NCBI GenBank assembly: GCA_945901195.1
Contig: CAMDKB010000157.1
Location: 1 to 9,449, forward strand
Length of the DNA: 9,449 bases
Direction: 5' to 3'
Source of the DNA: Rhizobium sp. Q54
GTDB lineage: Bacteria > Pseudomonadota > Alphaproteobacteria > Rhizobiales > Beijerinckiaceae
The notes beneath the pieces were generated by a model. That model saw only the letters and a list, made by a program, of their open reading frames with translations, had not been told where the DNA came from and searched no databases. The translations under genes and the position numbers were made by a program. Shown here piece after piece: positions 1 to 6,931 of the stretch (its first letter is position 1; each line of letters begins with the position of its first letter).

Positions 1-3
1 TGT

Positions 4-93
4 GGCTCGGGAAAAAGACAGCCTCAAGGGTGCTCGCTACGCTCGCATCGCCGCTGGCGACTTGCGCCCTTGACCCTGTCCGTTTCCCCAGCC
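4..93. repeat. Long imperfect inverted repeat (hairpin-forming element)
   Basis: The two halves pair in nested blocks: GGCT 4-7 with AGCC 90-93, GGGAAA 9-14 with TTTCCC 83-88, GACAG 17-21 with CTGTC 76-80, and CAAGGGTGC 25-33 with GCGCCCTTG 64-72 (one G-T wobble). A small inner hairpin follows, TCGCC 48-52 with GGCGA 56-60. About 24 outer pairs are broken only by short mismatches, so the pairing is well beyond chance. No reading frame here looks like a gene. It could be a dispersed palindromic intergenic repeat, a MITE-like element, or a terminator for a gene to the left. No T-run follows the right arm, which argues against a simple intrinsic terminator. Confidence 0.7.
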
Positions 94-168
94 CTTAACT
101 CCATCATATCATCTATGCATCGCTGTTGCACTTCGGAGTTGAATTGGCGTTTTTTATGTAATGTAAGG

Positions 169-197
169 TTGTATTTGGATTTGAATTTTTCGATAAA
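169..197 (+). promoter_or_regulatory. Possible sigma-70-type promoter of the first exported-protein gene
   Basis: A TTGTAT box (169-174) and a GATAAA box (192-197) are separated by 17 bases inside the AT-rich stretch 101-200, upstream of the gene starting at 308. The matches to consensus are partial (3/6 and 4/6), so this is only a candidate. It would give a 5' leader of about 100 bases. Apart from the inverted repeat and this site, I see nothing identifiable in 1-307. Confidence 0.3.
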
Positions 198-270
198 CAG
201 GATGTGAACAAGCTCTTCAGAAGCGGTTCAGCGTGCGGGACGCATTATGCAAATTATGGAAATTGCCAAC

Positions 271-285
271 GCGCCAATCGGGCGC
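271..285 (+). other. Small leader hairpin before the first gene
   Basis: GCGCC (271-275) and GGCGC (281-285) form a perfect 5-bp stem with a 5-base loop. It ends 7 bases before the purine-rich ribosome binding site at 293-300. It may affect ribosome access, but a stem this short can arise by chance in GC-rich DNA. Confidence 0.3.
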
Positions 286-307
286 CGGGCAGAGAAAGGA
301 AATCACC

Positions 308-760
308 ATGCTGCACAATCTCGGGGTCCGGATCGCCGGTGTCGTTGCGGGGTCGGCCATGATCTTGGCGACTGCGTTCAATGCGGAAGCCGCTCCCCGC
401 CGTCACTACGGCGGTGGTGGCAACGGTGGCGCTGTTGCGGCGCTTGCATTTGGCGCGATTGCGCTTGGGGTCGGAGCAGCTATTGCGTCCGGCCAGCGTA
501 GCGAGCGTCACTACGTCACTGCTGCACCTTATGGTTATGGTGGTGGCTATGGAGGCTATGGTTACGCGCCTCAGCCACAGTACTATGCGACGCAGCAACA
601 GTATTATGCGCCGCAGGTCCACTATGTGCCGCAGCCGCAATATTATGCGCCGCAGCCGGTTTATAACTCCGGTTATGGCCATTGGTATGGCGCCCGGCAT
701 CGCCACGAAGGAAACCGCTGGCAGCGCTTAGCGCGTGACCGCCAGCAGTACGGAACGTAA
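308..760 (+). CDS. Exported Tyr/Pro/Gln-rich repeat protein, function unknown (paralogue 1)
   Basis: I do not recognise a named family. The start at 308 is chosen because AGAAAGGA (293-300) lies 7 bases upstream and a typical signal peptide begins exactly there; the same frame is open from 233 but lacks such a site. The product is 150 residues: signal peptide 1 to about 28 (likely cut after AEA), Gly/Ala-rich hydrophobic segment about 41-60 that could span or insert into a membrane, Gly/Tyr-rich stretch 75-85, Tyr-Tyr-Ala-Pro-Gln type repeats 86-119, and a basic C-terminal motif EGNRWQRLARDRQQ at 134-147. The next gene has the same order of parts and nearly the same C-terminal motif, so the two are probably tandem duplicates. 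The product probably sits in the periplasm or outer envelope. A structural or surface-binding role is only a guess. Confidence 0.75.
   Translation: MLHNLGVRIAGVVAGSAMILATAFNAEAAPRRHYGGGGNGGAVAALAFGAIALGVGAAIASGQRSERHYVTAAPYGYGGGYGGYGYAPQPQYYATQQQYYAPQVHYVPQPQYYAPQPVYNSGYGHWYGARHRHEGNRWQRLARDRQQYGT
563..664 (+). repeat. Degenerate Tyr-Tyr-Ala-Pro-Gln coding repeats
   Basis: Residues 86-119 of the first exported protein contain repeated units of the type QYYAPQ (QYYATQ, QYYAPQ, HYVPQP, QYYAPQ). Unit length varies and the codons differ, so the repeats are visible mainly at protein level. Confidence 0.6.
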
Positions 761-792
761 CCGGCTCGGACGCGTTCTGTAAAATAAGCTTT

Positions 793-825
793 TGACGGCA
801 GCGGCCCTCCAGTTCGCTGCCGTCA
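793..825. terminator. Perfect 11-bp hairpin between the paralogues; possible terminator or processing site
   Basis: GACGGCAGCG (794-803) is exactly complementary to CGCTGCCGTC (815-824), and the flanking T793-A825 extends the stem to 11 bp with an 11-base loop. It begins 33 bases after the stop codon of the first exported-protein gene. No good T-run follows on the plus strand. It may end transcription weakly, stabilise the 3' end of the first mRNA, or act on read-through into the second gene. Confidence 0.55.
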
Positions 826-950
826 TTGGATTCAAGTCATTTGGCCCAGCTTCAAGATAATTTTGGTTTCGGGCGAATGTATCGTAAGTTGCTCAACATG
901 CGGTCCTTCAGTGTGTGAACCGGGACATCGTGGTTTCAGGGAGTTTGAGA

Positions 951-1466
951 ATGTTGAATAGATTTATGACTTTGGGTCTAGCCCTGGCTGGCGCAGCCGC
1001 CATGCTTGCGGTTTCTATACTGCCGGCCGATGCGCAGACGCGCCGCCGTGCGCCACGCAATAACGGAAATGCTGCAGCGGGAGCGGCGATCATTGGAGCG
1101 CTTGCGATCGGCGCTGGGGCTCTTATTGCAAATGAGCAGCGCCGTGAACAGCGCCGCGAACAACGTCGCCTTGAGGGTGAAGCCTATCAGCGCGCTTACG
1201 GCTATGGTTATGCACAACCGGGCTATTACCCGCAGCAATATGTTCAGCCTCAATACGTGCAGCCCCAATACGTGCAGCCCAAGTATGTGCAGCCCCGGTA
1301 TGTTCAGCCGCAATACGCTCCCCAGTACATACCGCAGCCGCAATATGCGCCGCGCCAGGTGATCTACAACGCGCCACAGCCGGGGTATGTTGTTCGCGGG
1401 CAGCGCAGTGAAGGCAATCGCTGGCAACAGTTGCGCAGGGACAGAGCGCAACGCAGCCAGAACTGA
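951..1466 (+). CDS. Exported YVQP-repeat protein, function unknown (paralogue 2)
   Basis: I do not recognise a named family. The start at 951 is preferred over an in-frame GTG at 915 because GGGAG (939-943) lies 7 bases upstream and the signal peptide then begins at once. The product is 171 residues: signal peptide 1 to about 28 (likely cut after ADA), Arg-rich patch 31-36, Ala/Gly-rich hydrophobic segment 41-60, a charged REQRREQRR stretch 65-73, a Tyr/Gly patch 83-87, five tandem xYVQP units at 96-120 with decayed units to 135, and C-terminal motif EGNRWQQLRRDRAQ at 154-167. The same layout occurs in the preceding gene, 190 bases upstream. A rho-independent terminator follows. The hydrophobic segment plus aromatic/Pro/Gln repeats suggest an envelope-associated, possibly disordered protein; nothing shows an enzymatic role. 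Confidence 0.75.
   Translation: MLNRFMTLGLALAGAAAMLAVSILPADAQTRRRAPRNNGNAAAGAAIIGALAIGAGALIANEQRREQRREQRRLEGEAYQRAYGYGYAQPGYYPQQYVQPQYVQPQYVQPKYVQPRYVQPQYAPQYIPQPQYAPRQVIYNAPQPGYVVRGQRSEGNRWQQLRRDRAQRSQN
1236..1355 (+). repeat. 15-bp tandem coding repeat (xYVQP units)
   Basis: Five consecutive 15-base units at 1236-1310 each encode Gln/Lys/Arg-Tyr-Val-Gln-Pro. Two adjacent units (1251-1265 and 1266-1280) are identical at DNA level. Three decayed units (QYAPQ, YIPQP, QYAPR) continue to 1355. The near-identity of neighbouring units suggests recent expansion or contraction by slippage or unequal exchange. Confidence 0.85.
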
Positions 1467-1492
1467 AGCACGAATAACAGCTTCCAGATCAT

Positions 1493-1522
1493 AGCGGCCT
1501 GCATGTTGCTGGCCGTTTTTTT
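1493..1522 (+). terminator. Rho-independent terminator after the second exported-protein gene
   Basis: A stem of AGCGGCC (1493-1499) with GGCCGTT (1511-1517), including one G-T pair, continues past a T-T mismatch into GCA/TGC around a TGT loop. A run of seven T residues (1516-1522) follows. The T-run abuts the stop codon of the convergent minus-strand gene ruvX. On the minus strand the hairpin lacks a T-run, so it should stop plus-strand transcription only. Confidence 0.8.
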
Positions 1523-2052
1523 CAGGCTCGGGCAATGGCCGTGTCAGCCGGGGAACTTGAACTCATCCGGCCAAGCGTAGACAGCCTGTCGAGAGCGCCC
1601 TGCAATATATAGGCTGCGGCCATGCGATCGACGACCTCGGCACGTTTGGCGCGCGAAGCGTCCTGAGCAATCAGCTCTCGTGTGACAGCGGCAGTCGACA
1701 ATCTCTCGTCCCAGAATATGAAGGGACGCGAATCCAGAGGCGCCATATTCCGGATGAACGAGCGCGTCGCCTGCGCGCGCGGGCCTTCGCTACCATCCAT
1801 ATTGAGTGGCAGACCGATGACATAGGCGAATACGTCATGTTTTTCTGCTGCCGCGCTCATCAGTTTTGCATCTTCGCGGAATTTCGTGCGGCGAATGGTT
1901 TCGAGCGGCGAAGCAATGCTGCGTTCGATGTCACTGATCGCAAGGCCAATTGTTTTTGTACCCAGATCAATCCCCATCAGCCTCGCTTTTGGCGGAAGTT
2001 GTGCGAACAAAAGTTCGATGGGCAGAATATTGGTGGAACTGGATGCACTCAT
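1522..2052 (-). CDS. ruvX: RuvX/YqgF-family nuclease (pre-16S rRNA processing or putative Holliday junction resolvase)
   Basis: The 176-residue product has the YqgF/RuvX RNase H-like fold signatures in order: GIDLGTKTIGLAISD at 27-41 with the first acidic residue D29, IGLPLNMDGSEGPRAQ at 79-94, WDERLST at 114-120 with E116, and VVDRMAAAYILQGALD from 140 with D142. These three acidic residues are the expected metal-binding set. In E. coli the family member YqgF is linked to 16S rRNA 5'-end maturation; the resolvase role is inferred from fold. The start at 2052 gives an N-terminal extension of about 25 residues before the first strand, which is usual for alphaproteobacterial members, although the ribosome binding site is weak. 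The gene converges on the exported-protein pair and diverges from the monooxygenase gene. The C-terminal Ser-rich tail (164-170) is not conserved in the family as I know it. Confidence 0.93.
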   Translation of the reverse strand: MSASSSTNILPIELLFAQLPPKARLMGIDLGTKTIGLAISDIERSIASPLETIRRTKFREDAKLMSAAAEKHDVFAYVIGLPLNMDGSEGPRAQATRSFIRNMAPLDSRPFIFWDERLSTAAVTRELIAQDASRAKRAEVVDRMAAAYILQGALDRLSTLGRMSSSSPADTAIARA

Positions 2053-2123
2053 CGCGGCCTGTTACCACGCCAAGGGCAATAGTGTCATGCAATGTGTGCA
2101 GGGCCGGGCCGAAAATGGAGACC

Positions 2124-2152
2124 TTGACGGGTTTGGGTTACTCCCCTCTTAT
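2124..2152 (+). promoter_or_regulatory. Probable sigma-70-type promoter for the monooxygenase-ku-ligD series
   Basis: TTGACG (2124-2129, 5/6 match) and TCTTAT (2147-2152, 4/6 match) are separated by the ideal 17 bases. They lie 34 bases before the start codon at 2187, in the divergent region next to ruvX. This is the best promoter match in the window. No operator-like palindrome was seen beside it. Confidence 0.55.
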
Positions 2153-2186
2153 CGTTCAATAGCGCCTGATTGCGAGGGAGGATTGC

Positions 2187-3236
2187 ATGGAATTCGGTCT
2201 TTTTTCGAACAACCGCCGGTTTGAGCGAACGCTTGCCGACGCGTGGGATCGCGATATCTTTGAAATCGTCACGGCTGACAAACTGGGCTTTCAGGAAGCC
2301 TGGGTCAGCGAACATCAAACACCGGCCGAACTCATTATCGCCAAAGCGGCTTCTCAAACTTCGCGGATTCGCATGGGTGCTGGCGTCCGCCCGCTGGGCT
2401 ATTACCATCCGATCCAGGTGGCGCTCGAGGCGAATGCGACGGACCAGTTGACAAATGGCCGGTACATGTTGGGGATAGGGCACGGATTTCATCCCAAGCA
2501 GATGGAATGGCGTGGGCGCGATCCCAAGGATACCCGCGCAATGGTTGAGGCATCGGTTGAACTTTTACTGAAGCTGTTTCACGCGGATGGACCGGTGGAT
2601 TACGACGGGCAATTCTGGTCCGGCAAGCAGATGATCCTGCAATGTCCGCCCGTTCAGAAACCTCACCCGCCCATTTCAATCGCATGTTCGGGATCAGAGG
2701 GTTCCGCTCGTCTCGCCGGTAAATTGAATCTGGGCATACTTACTGGCGATTTCATTCCCGTGCCGCGGTTGCGGATGTTCGGTGATGTTTGTGTGGAAGA
2801 ACAGATCAAGCATGGGCACAAACCGACGCGCCGGAACATTCGTTCAACCCGCGTGGTCTACGTTGCCGAAAGCGACAAGAAGGCGCGTGAAGATATGCGC
2901 GAATCCTACGAGAAAATCATCGCTTGGGAAATCGTGAATACGCCTCACCACCAGTCCGAACGCATCCCCAAGGGCGGTTCGTTGAAGGACATCACCTTCG
3001 ATTATCTGATCGACACCGGCAATCTGTTCATTGGTTCGGCGAAGACGGTTCAGAAACGAATTGAGGACCATTTTGAATTGACGGGCGGTTTCGGCACTCT
3101 TCTCTTCCATGCCGGGCGCGATTACGCGACCCCCGAGCTTTTGGCTGCATCCATGGCGCGGTTCATGGAGGAGGTTGCGCCAAAAGTTCGCCCGCTCGAT
3201 CCAGATGCGCATCTGACGCGCGTAGCGGCGGAATAG
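2187..3236 (+). CDS. LLM-class (luciferase-like) flavin-dependent monooxygenase
   Basis: The 349-residue product matches the bacterial luciferase-like TIM-barrel family, which uses reduced FMN (sometimes F420) and oxygen to oxidise small substrates. Visible family features are the N-terminal strand MEFGLF, the WVSEHQ segment at 39-44, the barrel core from about 65 to 100 (GAGVRPLGYYHP, then DQLTNGRYMLGIGHG), the PHPPISIACSGSEG segment at 159-172, and the C-terminal NLFIGSAKTVQKRI segment at 279-292. The length is normal. The start is supported by a strong AGGGAGGA site at 2175-2182. The substrate cannot be told from sequence; limonene-monooxygenase-type or alkane/sulfonate-type relatives are possible. 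The gene is 79 bases upstream of ku on the same strand, without a clear terminator between them, so co-transcription is possible. Confidence 0.9.
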   Translation: MEFGLFSNNRRFERTLADAWDRDIFEIVTADKLGFQEAWVSEHQTPAELIIAKAASQTSRIRMGAGVRPLGYYHPIQVALEANATDQLTNGRYMLGIGHGFHPKQMEWRGRDPKDTRAMVEASVELLLKLFHADGPVDYDGQFWSGKQMILQCPPVQKPHPPISIACSGSEGSARLAGKLNLGILTGDFIPVPRLRMFGDVCVEEQIKHGHKPTRRNIRSTRVVYVAESDKKAREDMRESYEKIIAWEIVNTPHHQSERIPKGGSLKDITFDYLIDTGNLFIGSAKTVQKRIEDHFELTGGFGTLLFHAGRDYATPELLAASMARFMEEVAPKVRPLDPDAHLTRVAAE

Positions 3237-3315
3237 CAGGCAATTCAAGCCTGGCGGAACCATCTCGTAGTGCTCGCGTTTTCGTGGACGCGGTACACGT
3301 GGGGCAAGGTGGTCA

Positions 3316-4287
3316 ATGGCCGAAACAGTTCGATCGTTCTGGAAAGGCAGCCTGCGCCTCTCGCTGGTGTTCATTCCAGTAAAGCTTGTGTCTGCCACGC
3401 GGGCGGAAGGCAAGCCGCGCATGCATCAGGTCGACCGCAAATCGAAGCAGCGCATCCGCTACCAGAAGGTCGTGGCGAGCGGCGAGGTTATCGACAAGGA
3501 CGATATCGTTTCCGGTTACCAGCTGGAAAACGGGAACTACGTTCTCTTCGACAACGATGAACTCGACGCGGTGAAGCTGAAAAGCCGGCACACGATCGAA
3601 TTGACGCAATTTGTCGATCATTGCGAGATCGATCCGCTCTATTTTGAACGCCCTTATTATTTGCTGCCCGACGGCGATGTAGCCGAAGAAGGCTATTGCG
3701 TGATCCGCGACGCGTTGCGCGCGAGTGGCAAGGTCGCCATCGGCCAGCTCACGATTCGAGGACGCGAGGATTTGATTGCACTGGAACCACTGGGCAATGG
3801 GCTCGCACTTCAAACTCTCCGTTATGACGAGGAAATCAAGGAGCAGGATGCGGTCTTCTCTTCGATCGGCGCCACCAAGGTGCGCAAGGATTTGCTGGAT
3901 ATGGCGCAAAACCTGATCGAAAGCCGTAGTGGAAAGTTCGACCCCGCCGCGTTTGAAAATCATTACGCAGTGGCACTGCGTGAACTGGTGAAAGAAAAGG
4001 TCGACAAAGGCAAGGTCGTGGATGTTGGCGGCGATGAAGAGGTCGAGTCCGGTAACGTCATCGATTTTATGGAGACGCTGAAGCGATCGGTCGCGGAATC
4101 GTCTGGCAACAAGAGTGCGAAAACCAAGGCGGCAAATGATGGCGACGGGGAGGGCGGCAAGCCCTCGAAGGTTGCTGCCAAGAAAGCCATCAAGAGCAAG
4201 CCCGGACAGAAGGGAGCGGCTAAATCCGCCGTGTCCAAGAAAGCCCACAAGGCTGAGACGCCAGCGCGCAAGCGGGTGGCGCGGTGA
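3316..4287 (+). CDS. ku: Bacterial Ku, DNA end-binding protein of NHEJ
   Basis: Ku forms a homodimeric ring that threads onto double-strand break ends and recruits LigD. The 323-residue product carries the bacterial Ku core: FWKGSLRLSLVFIPVKL at 8-24, RIRYQKVVASGEVI at 46-59, DDIVSGYQLENGNYVLF at 62-78, and EIDPLYFERPYYLLPDG at 104-120. The core ends near 257. A Lys/Ala-rich tail (about 266-323) follows; in other bacteria such basic tails bind DNA and influence LigD stimulation. The ATG at 3316 gives the expected N-terminus, although its ribosome binding site is poor. The stop codon overlaps the start of ligD, so the two are translated as a pair. Confidence 0.97.
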   Translation: MAETVRSFWKGSLRLSLVFIPVKLVSATRAEGKPRMHQVDRKSKQRIRYQKVVASGEVIDKDDIVSGYQLENGNYVLFDNDELDAVKLKSRHTIELTQFVDHCEIDPLYFERPYYLLPDGDVAEEGYCVIRDALRASGKVAIGQLTIRGREDLIALEPLGNGLALQTLRYDEEIKEQDAVFSSIGATKVRKDLLDMAQNLIESRSGKFDPAAFENHYAVALRELVKEKVDKGKVVDVGGDEEVESGNVIDFMETLKRSVAESSGNKSAKTKAANDGDGEGGKPSKVAAKKAIKSKPGQKGAAKSAVSKKAHKAETPARKRVAR

Positions 4288-6854
4288 TGCGGACCGCGAA
4301 GAAAACGGCGGTTAAGTCCAATGCCGCCAAAAGCGAGGATAAATCGGATTCGTTGTCGACCTATAACGCCAAACGGCGCTTCGAAGAGACGCCAGAGCCG
4401 CGCGGCAGGGTCGCAACGAAACAGGCAGGACGCGGCGATTCATTTGTTGTGCAGCGCCATTGGGCGACGCGAGACCATTATGATTTCCGGCTTGAACTCG
4501 ATGGTGTCTTGAAGAGCTGGGCAGTCACGCGGGGGCCAAGCGCCAAGCCCGGCACGCGTCGGCTTGCCGTGCGGACCGAAGATCATCCGGTTGACTATGG
4601 TGGGTTCGAGGGGACCATTCCAGAAAAACACTATGGCGCAGGCACAGTCATGCTGTGGGATCGCGGCACATGGCGCAGCGTGGACAAGGACCCCGCAAAA
4701 GCAATTGAAAAAGGGTCACTAAAATTCGCATTGGAAGGCGAACGCATGAAGGGCGAGTGGGCGCTGGTGCGTATGAAGACGGAAGGCAGCCTCGAGAATT
4801 GGCTGCTTCTCAAGCACCGTGATGAATTTGCCGAAGAGGACGACTCGCTCGCGGAACGTCATATTGAGAGTGTGGAAAGCGGGCGCTCGCGCGAGGAAAT
4901 TGCAAAAGGAACAGCTGTCTGGGATTCGAAAGTCAGCAAGAGCGAGCGAATGGCCAAAGCGTTTCCGCGCAAAGAGGCAAAAGCTGCAGATAAGACTGTA
5001 CCCAAGCGTCTGGAATTTATACCGCCGCAGCTTTGCGACACGCGCGAGAAACCGCCGCTCGGGGACGCCTGGGTGTATGAAATGAAATATGACGGCTACC
5101 GGCTGCAGCTCCATATTGACGACGGCGCGGTGCGCATCTTCACGTGCAACGGTCTTGACTGGACGGAAAAGTTTGCAGATTTGGCGCAGGCCGCAGCACG
5201 GCTCAATGTCGAACAAGCAATCATTGACGGCGAGGCGGTCATTCTGGATAAAAACGGGATTTCGGATTTTCACGCACTGGTGACGGCGCTGAAGTCAGGC
5301 TCTGCAAAAGTGGTGTTCGAGGCGTTCGATCTGTTGACGCATGAGGGAGAAGATCTCCGCAAGCTGACACTGCGCGTGCGGAAGCAACGTCTCCAAAAGG
5401 TGCTCAAGGGCGGCTCACCACAAATTCAATATGCGACCGATCTCTCGGGGGATGGCGAGAAAATATTTACTGAGGCTTGCGCAGCAGGCGCGGAAGGCAT
5501 CATCGCGAAAAAGGCGGACGCCCCATATCAATCGGGTCGGCAAACCTCGTGGGTGAAAGTGAAGGGCGATAGTCGCGCCGATGTCTTCATCGTGGGTTGG
5601 AGGCCATCGGATCGCGACCGTCCCTTCGCATCACTATTGGCGGCCACTGACCGCGAGGGGACGCTGCGTTTTGCGGGCGGAATAGGAACTGGATTTTCAA
5701 TCGCAGAACAGAAGAAAATTCTGCAACAGTTAAAACCGCACGAATTAAAGTCGCCGCCGCGTGGCCTCGAAGGCGCGGCGCTTGCAATATCTGGTGTGCA
5801 CTGGACTGCTCCGGTCTATGAAGCCGAAGTGCGCATGACTGGCTGGACGCCCGACGGCCAGATCCGCCATCCACGGTATCTCGCCATGAAGCCAGCGACG
5901 AAAAAGCCCTTGCATAAAATCGGAGCCGCGAAACCCAGTAAAGCGGAGAAGGCATCAGCAGAGCCTGCAATTTCCAAGACGCGGGCGCGAAAAAAAACGC
6001 AGGCCCATGACATTCAGGTCACCCATCCTGAGCGCGTTATCTATCCGGGCGAGGGGATTACGAAGGGTGACCTCGCCGCCTATTACGTTGCCGTCGCTGA
6101 CAAGATGGAGCCACATATCCACGACCGGCTGATGAGCGTCATCCGGGCGCCCGAAGGGATTGAGGGTGAGACGTTCTTCCAGCGCCATCCGATGAAAGGC
6201 ATGGGCCCTGGCATTGTGCCGTCGAAGCTGAAGGACAAAACCTATTTCATCGTCAATGGAAGCGAGGGGCTTTTAAATGCCGTGCAATTTGGGGTTGTCG
6301 AATTCCATGGCTGGGGCTCGCGTATTGACAAGCCCGACTATCCGGACCGCATGATCTTCGATCTGGATCCCGACGAGAGCGTACCGTTCGCCAAGGTCAA
6401 GGAGGTGGCCGTCATGTTCCGCGACGTGCTGAAAGCCGCTGGGCTGGAGAGTTTTCCCCTTATGTCCGGAGGCAAGGGCGTACACGTGGTTGCGCCTCTT
6501 GATCGATCCCAGACATGGGAGGTTGTCGAGGGATTTGCGAAGGGACTGGCACACAAGATGGCTGCGCTCGATCCCGACAATCTCGTTGCGCTGCAGACAA
6601 AGGCGCGGCGCAAAGGGCGCATTTATGTCGACTGGATGCGAAACAAACTCTCGTCGACGGCGATCATGCCGTATTCGTTGCGTGCGCGGCCGGGCGCTCC
6701 GGTTGCCATGCCGGTGTCCTGGGAACAGTTGAAGCGAGTGCGGAGCGCCAACCAATTCAAAATGGCGCAGGCAAAACGCGCACCTGCGGCGTGGCCGGAT
6801 TTCGACGAGAAGCGTGGCGCGCTGAGCAAGCAGGCTCTGAAGGCATTGAAATAG
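4284..6854 (+). CDS. ligD: Multifunctional ATP-dependent DNA ligase LigD (PE-LIG-POL)
   Basis: LigD processes and seals breaks held by Ku. Numbering from the GTG at 4284 (856 residues), the 3'-phosphoesterase domain is about 50-175 with H59, H65, D67, R69, H101 and Y105 in the positions known from Pseudomonas LigD. The ligase domain is about 245-540, with the adenylated Lys K268 in KYDG, the FDLL motif at 348-351, EGIIAKK at 404-410 and the WVKVK motif at 423-427. The primase-type polymerase domain is about 577-840, with metal-binding D693 and D695 in FDLDPDE and D783 in VDWMRN. All three domains look intact. Lys/Ala-rich linkers join the domains (about 185-240 and 537-577). The domain order is that of Pseudomonas, not the POL-first order of mycobacteria. 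The start is either GTG 4284 or ATG 4287; both overlap the ku stop codon, suggesting translational coupling. Confidence 0.97.
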   Translation: MMRTAKKTAVKSNAAKSEDKSDSLSTYNAKRRFEETPEPRGRVATKQAGRGDSFVVQRHWATRDHYDFRLELDGVLKSWAVTRGPSAKPGTRRLAVRTEDHPVDYGGFEGTIPEKHYGAGTVMLWDRGTWRSVDKDPAKAIEKGSLKFALEGERMKGEWALVRMKTEGSLENWLLLKHRDEFAEEDDSLAERHIESVESGRSREEIAKGTAVWDSKVSKSERMAKAFPRKEAKAADKTVPKRLEFIPPQLCDTREKPPLGDAWVYEMKYDGYRLQLHIDDGAVRIFTCNGLDWTEKFADLAQAAARLNVEQAIIDGEAVILDKNGISDFHALVTALKSGSAKVVFEAFDLLTHEGEDLRKLTLRVRKQRLQKVLKGGSPQIQYATDLSGDGEKIFTEACAAGAEGIIAKKADAPYQSGRQTSWVKVKGDSRADVFIVGWRPSDRDRPFASLLAATDREGTLRFAGGIGTGFSIAEQKKILQQLKPHELKSPPRGLEGAALAISGVHWTAPVYEAEVRMTGWTPDGQIRHPRYLAMKPATKKPLHKIGAAKPSKAEKASAEPAISKTRARKKTQAHDIQVTHPERVIYPGEGITKGDLAAYYVAVADKMEPHIHDRLMSVIRAPEGIEGETFFQRHPMKGMGPGIVPSKLKDKTYFIVNGSEGLLNAVQFGVVEFHGWGSRIDKPDYPDRMIFDLDPDESVPFAKVKEVAVMFRDVLKAAGLESFPLMSGGKGVHVVAPLDRSQTWEVVEGFAKGLAHKMAALDPDNLVALQTKARRKGRIYVDWMRNKLSSTAIMPYSLRARPGAPVAMPVSWEQLKRVRSANQFKMAQAKRAPAAWPDFDEKRGALSKQALKALK

Positions 6855-6873
6855 AGGCGCGCAGCGTGGCTGA

Positions 6874-6903
6874 TTGCAGATCGGCTCACGTCAATGCTAT
6901 ACG
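6874..6903 (+). promoter_or_regulatory. Possible promoter for gatCA
   Basis: TTGCAG (6874-6879) and TATACG (6898-6903) are 18 bases apart in the 77-base gap between ligD and gatC, 28 bases before the gatC start. The matches are 3/6 and 4/6. It would let the essential gatCA genes be expressed independently of ligD. No terminator is visible after ligD, so read-through is also possible. Confidence 0.35.
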
Positions 6904-6931
6904 GCGGGCGAAATCAATCCCCGGAGACGGA

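Noticed and set aside
233..307. In-frame upstream extension of the first exported-protein gene
   Set aside because: It would bury the signal peptide behind 25 residues. The ATG at 308 has a clear ribosome binding site at the right distance.
1236..1355. CRISPR-like spacing of short repeats
   Set aside because: The units are directly adjacent without spacers, in frame, and encode a regular pentapeptide, so this is a coding tandem repeat.
978..1535. 185-codon minus-strand frame opposite the second exported-protein gene
   Set aside because: Its Leu/His-rich repeats mirror the YVQP codon repeats on the plus strand, which has the signal peptide, ribosome binding site and terminator.
3237..3253. 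Short hairpin (CAGGC/GCCTG) after the monooxygenase gene as a terminator
   Set aside because: It has only 5 bp and no T-run, which is too weak to call a terminator and leaves co-transcription with ku possible.
3313..4248. 311-codon open frame on the minus strand opposite ku
   Set aside because: It is the antisense shadow of an unambiguous Ku gene. Its translation resembles no family, and long antisense frames are common in GC-rich coding DNA.
4719..5273. 184-codon minus-strand frame inside ligD
   Set aside because: It lies wholly within the intact ligD phosphoesterase and ligase domains and shows no family motifs of its own.
6515..6931. Long upstream extension of gatC
   Set aside because: This part overlaps ligD in another frame and has no GatC similarity. 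The 6932 start has a ribosome binding site and gives normal GatC length.
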